Position numbers and translations under genes: made by a program. Positions 61,827 through 64,000 of a stretch of DNA of 64,000 nucleotides are shown here, one piece after another (position 1 is the stretch's first letter; the number at the start of each line of letters is the position of its first letter). The notes beneath the pieces are model-generated. The model ran no database searches, was not told the origin of the DNA, and saw nothing but the letters and a program-made list of their open reading frames with translations. Origin of the DNA: Scortum barcoo (Eukaryota; Chordata; Actinopteri; Centrarchiformes; Terapontidae); the NCBI GenBank assembly GCA_023238725.1, contig CM041551.1, positions 8,359,759 to 8,423,758 on the forward strand. The letters are read 5' to 3'.

Positions 61827-62530
61827 CAAAAGCAATGAGTCACCACACACACACATTCTTGCTCTGCTGTACGTTGGTGCCCAGTCCCAGAGCCGGTATA
61901 AGGCTATTTATTCTAATCAAGCTGTGACATTTAGTTCCACACCAGCAGGGACCAGCGCCGCTCTTTGTGCCGCGTGTACAAACACACCCACACACACAGA
62001 CCCACACATTTCCTCACCCCGCGCCCAAGACTTTTCTCAGGGGCAAACACGCTTACTAGACTCTAAAGTTGTCCTACCCCGAGGAGCACACATTCACACC
62101 ACTGGCAAGGGCTTAGTCTTCACATGCTTTAAAGTTGATCACAGCAGCTAATAGACCCCAGATGCATGCTGAGCACCAGAAACATTTTGAGAAAGTCCCT
62201 ATCTTGTCATTGAATTGTGTTGCTTTTAAATTCCTCCAACTTGTTGTCTGCCCTTTCATGTTGTTGTTATGTTATGCTCAATTGTTTTTCCTTTTCTGCT
62301 ATTCTCAGGTGAATCCAGTTTTCTACTATGTGTGTAACTTCTTATCTTATCAATGTTCTTGACAAGACTAGCTAAACTAAAATGCTGATGTATGTATGAT
62401 GCATAATGTTTACCATTTTCACCATTTTCAGTTCAGCATTTTAGTACACTACAATTTTCTAATTAGACAACACTACAGAGCACAGATAAGGGTGATGTTG
62501 GTATTTGGTCCAGTTTTTTTTTTTTTAGAT
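61826..62530. other. Intron sequence, nothing recognised
   Basis: Moderately CA-rich, then AT-rich. The 121-codon frame at 61786-62151 reads the GA repeat and has no recognisable domain. Confidence 0.55.
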
Positions 62531-62539
62531 AGAATGCAG

Positions 62540-62675
62540 TTTTGACCTGATGATGGCGCTTGATTAAATCCAAAGAATCAGTCATTTGGGGAAGATGAAT
62601 AGCTGGACCAAATTTGATAGAAATCCATCCGATAGTTGTCACCTCATGGTGGTGCTACAAGGAACTTTGCTGTAT
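62540..62675 (+). repeat. Degenerate dispersed fish repeat
   Basis: GACCTGATGATGGCGCT, then ACCAAATTTGATAGAAATCC, ATCCGATAGTTGTC and CTCATGGTGGTGCTA match a very common fish repeat with GATGGCGCTAGA and CCAAATTTCATGGCAATCC blocks. It is old and shortened. Confidence 0.65.
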
Positions 62676-63143
62676 GAACAAAGCATAGTCTAATCATTCT
62701 GGCACTACATTATTACATCACATTAATTTGAGTTTACAGACATGTGTTATAAACCTAGATGATTTCTGTTTTATGTCAGATTTAATTTATTGGACAGGTC
62801 CATCTCATTCCCAGCAGCTTTTAGACTTCATCACGCAGTTATCATTTTACAGCTTTTCCCGTGCTCTCTTTCTGTCCCTGACCACCCTCCTGTTTTTGCC
62901 AAGGCTAAAATACTATCCAATTACATTCCTTTATCTCACTATACCCCACTCTCGTCTCCTGCGTTGGGTGATAATAGAGGGATCCATCACACCATTAGCT
63001 GCAGGCGGTTTTATAAGCTCAGCAAAATGCTGCATAGAGAGAACTCAAATTATAGGCCTCTGCATTATACCTTAAAATACGCATCGTGTTTGGGCCTGTG
63101 TATGTGTGTATGTGTGTGTCTGTGTGAGTGATGATGATACCGC
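62676..63143. other. Intron sequence, nothing recognised
   Basis: AT-rich, ending in TG-rich sequence (63100-63128). No gene was recognised. Confidence 0.55.
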
Positions 63144-63200
63144 GAGTCATGCTCCCCCCCTAATGACTGATGATGCATTTCCAAGAGGAGAGGAGAAAAA
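63144..63200 (+). promoter_or_regulatory. Motif shared with the large intron, copy 2
   Basis: GAGTCATGCTCCCCCCC, then TAATGACTGATGATGCATTT and CCAAGAGGAGAGGAGAAAAA. It matches 30680-30724 block for block and has 7 extra bases (CTGATGA) in the middle. Confidence 0.4.
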
Positions 63201-64000
63201 TGGTGGCAGGTGGCGACATCTCTCACACCACTGTCGTCCCCACCGTTGTCCCGACTGTCTGTCTTTCTGTCTGCATCTCTCTGTGTTGTTTCATCTCTCC
63301 CCCTACTTATCTGCCTTTGCTCTTAAATTACATCCTTAAATTACTTTAGTGAGTGCATATTTTCCTTAACATGACACATTGCAATGTATATGGAGAAACT
63401 GTACCTTTGGCTTTGTGTTTCCTTAGAGTGATGCAAAACAGCCAGGTTAATCTGAATGCAAATAGTTTCATTTAAGGCTTTCACACTTAATCAGAAAAGT
63501 GAAATTTTATTTATTTTGCATATATTGAAAAATGCAGTTTTATCCCAGCAGCCTCAAAAAAGAAGTCAGAGGTCAGTGTCAGCCAAAGAGCAACACTCAG
63601 ATGCAGGCAGGGATTTAGGGATTGATTGTTGCTCTGGGACACTTAAGTACAGCCAATGTATACAAAGTATACTAAGAGCTTAAATCTTGCTTGTTCAGTC
63701 GATGGCTGATCTCTTGAGAAACAGCCAGAACAGTGGATGCTCTGCCACTCCTCTGCTTAGAGAAACAATCTACTAAAGACGTGAAACCAAATGGGGTGCT
63801 ACTTGTCCTTGCACATTTCAATTTCTCATGTTAGTGGATGGCTGCATGCAGCTGATTTTCAGGTCCTTTTCCCTTGTGGTGAAAACAGTGCCTTTATCAG
63901 TTTGGCCAAGTCCATCCTTGCACCTCTGCTCATTTATTGTGAAAGAAGGGTTGCTGGCTTATTTTGCTATTACTATTACAGAGACAGTGTGCTTTTTTGC
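63201..64000. other. Intron sequence to the window end
   Basis: AT-rich intron with a C/T-rich run at 63235-63310. No exon was recognised before the end. Confidence 0.55.

Noticed and set aside
1..64000. CRISPR arrays, operons, toxin-antitoxin or prophage-like systems
   Set aside because: No direct-repeat/spacer pattern and no prokaryotic gene organisation; the DNA is vertebrate intron.

Overview
The window is vertebrate genomic DNA, almost certainly from a teleost fish and probably a percomorph. It has long AT-rich introns, dense CA/TG and AT microsatellites, a fish-type Tc1 element, L1- and L2/CR1-like LINE remnants, a tRNA-derived SINE, and several dispersed repeats that I recognise from many fish genomes. 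Nothing in it looks prokaryotic, viral or plasmid-like.

It carries two protein-coding exons, both on the + strand and both from the 5' part of the delta-2 catenin gene (ctnnd2, delta-catenin/NPRAP). Exon A (7067-7197) encodes the variable N-terminal segment that starts MPVPEQ and ends in ILASVKEQ. Exon B (55298-55410) continues in frame with ELQFERLTRELEAERQ, the N-terminal coiled coil. They are separated by a 48,100-bp intron. The exon upstream of A (the MFARK-type start in mammals) and the exon after B lie outside the window. The fish paralogue (a or b) cannot be told from these exons.

Layout: 1-7066 is upstream intron with a hAT-like remnant (about 400-1112), a CpG-dense patch (2230-2380), a short foldback element (4004-4147) and a SINE with target-site duplications (5014-5244). 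7198-55297 is the large intron. It holds pyrimidine-rich and purine-rich tracts, an 82-bp tandem duplication (22097-22260), microsatellites, a cluster of ATGCTAA/GCTAAT motifs (17349-17540), dispersed repeats, and a nest of transposons at 42252-47141: a Tc1-like DNA transposon containing an L1-like LINE, which contains a minus-strand L2/CR1/Rex-like LINE, which contains the 3' tail of another, plus-strand LINE. 55411-64000 is the following intron, with microsatellites and a dispersed repeat.

I found no operon-like or defence-like system and no convincing evidence of a previously undescribed biological system. The most interesting items are the four-layer transposon nest, a roughly 45-bp motif shared by two different ctnnd2 introns (30680 and 63144), the homeodomain/POU-like motif cluster, and the CpG-dense patch upstream of exon A. 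Most other open reading frames are chance frames in microsatellite or pyrimidine-rich DNA.
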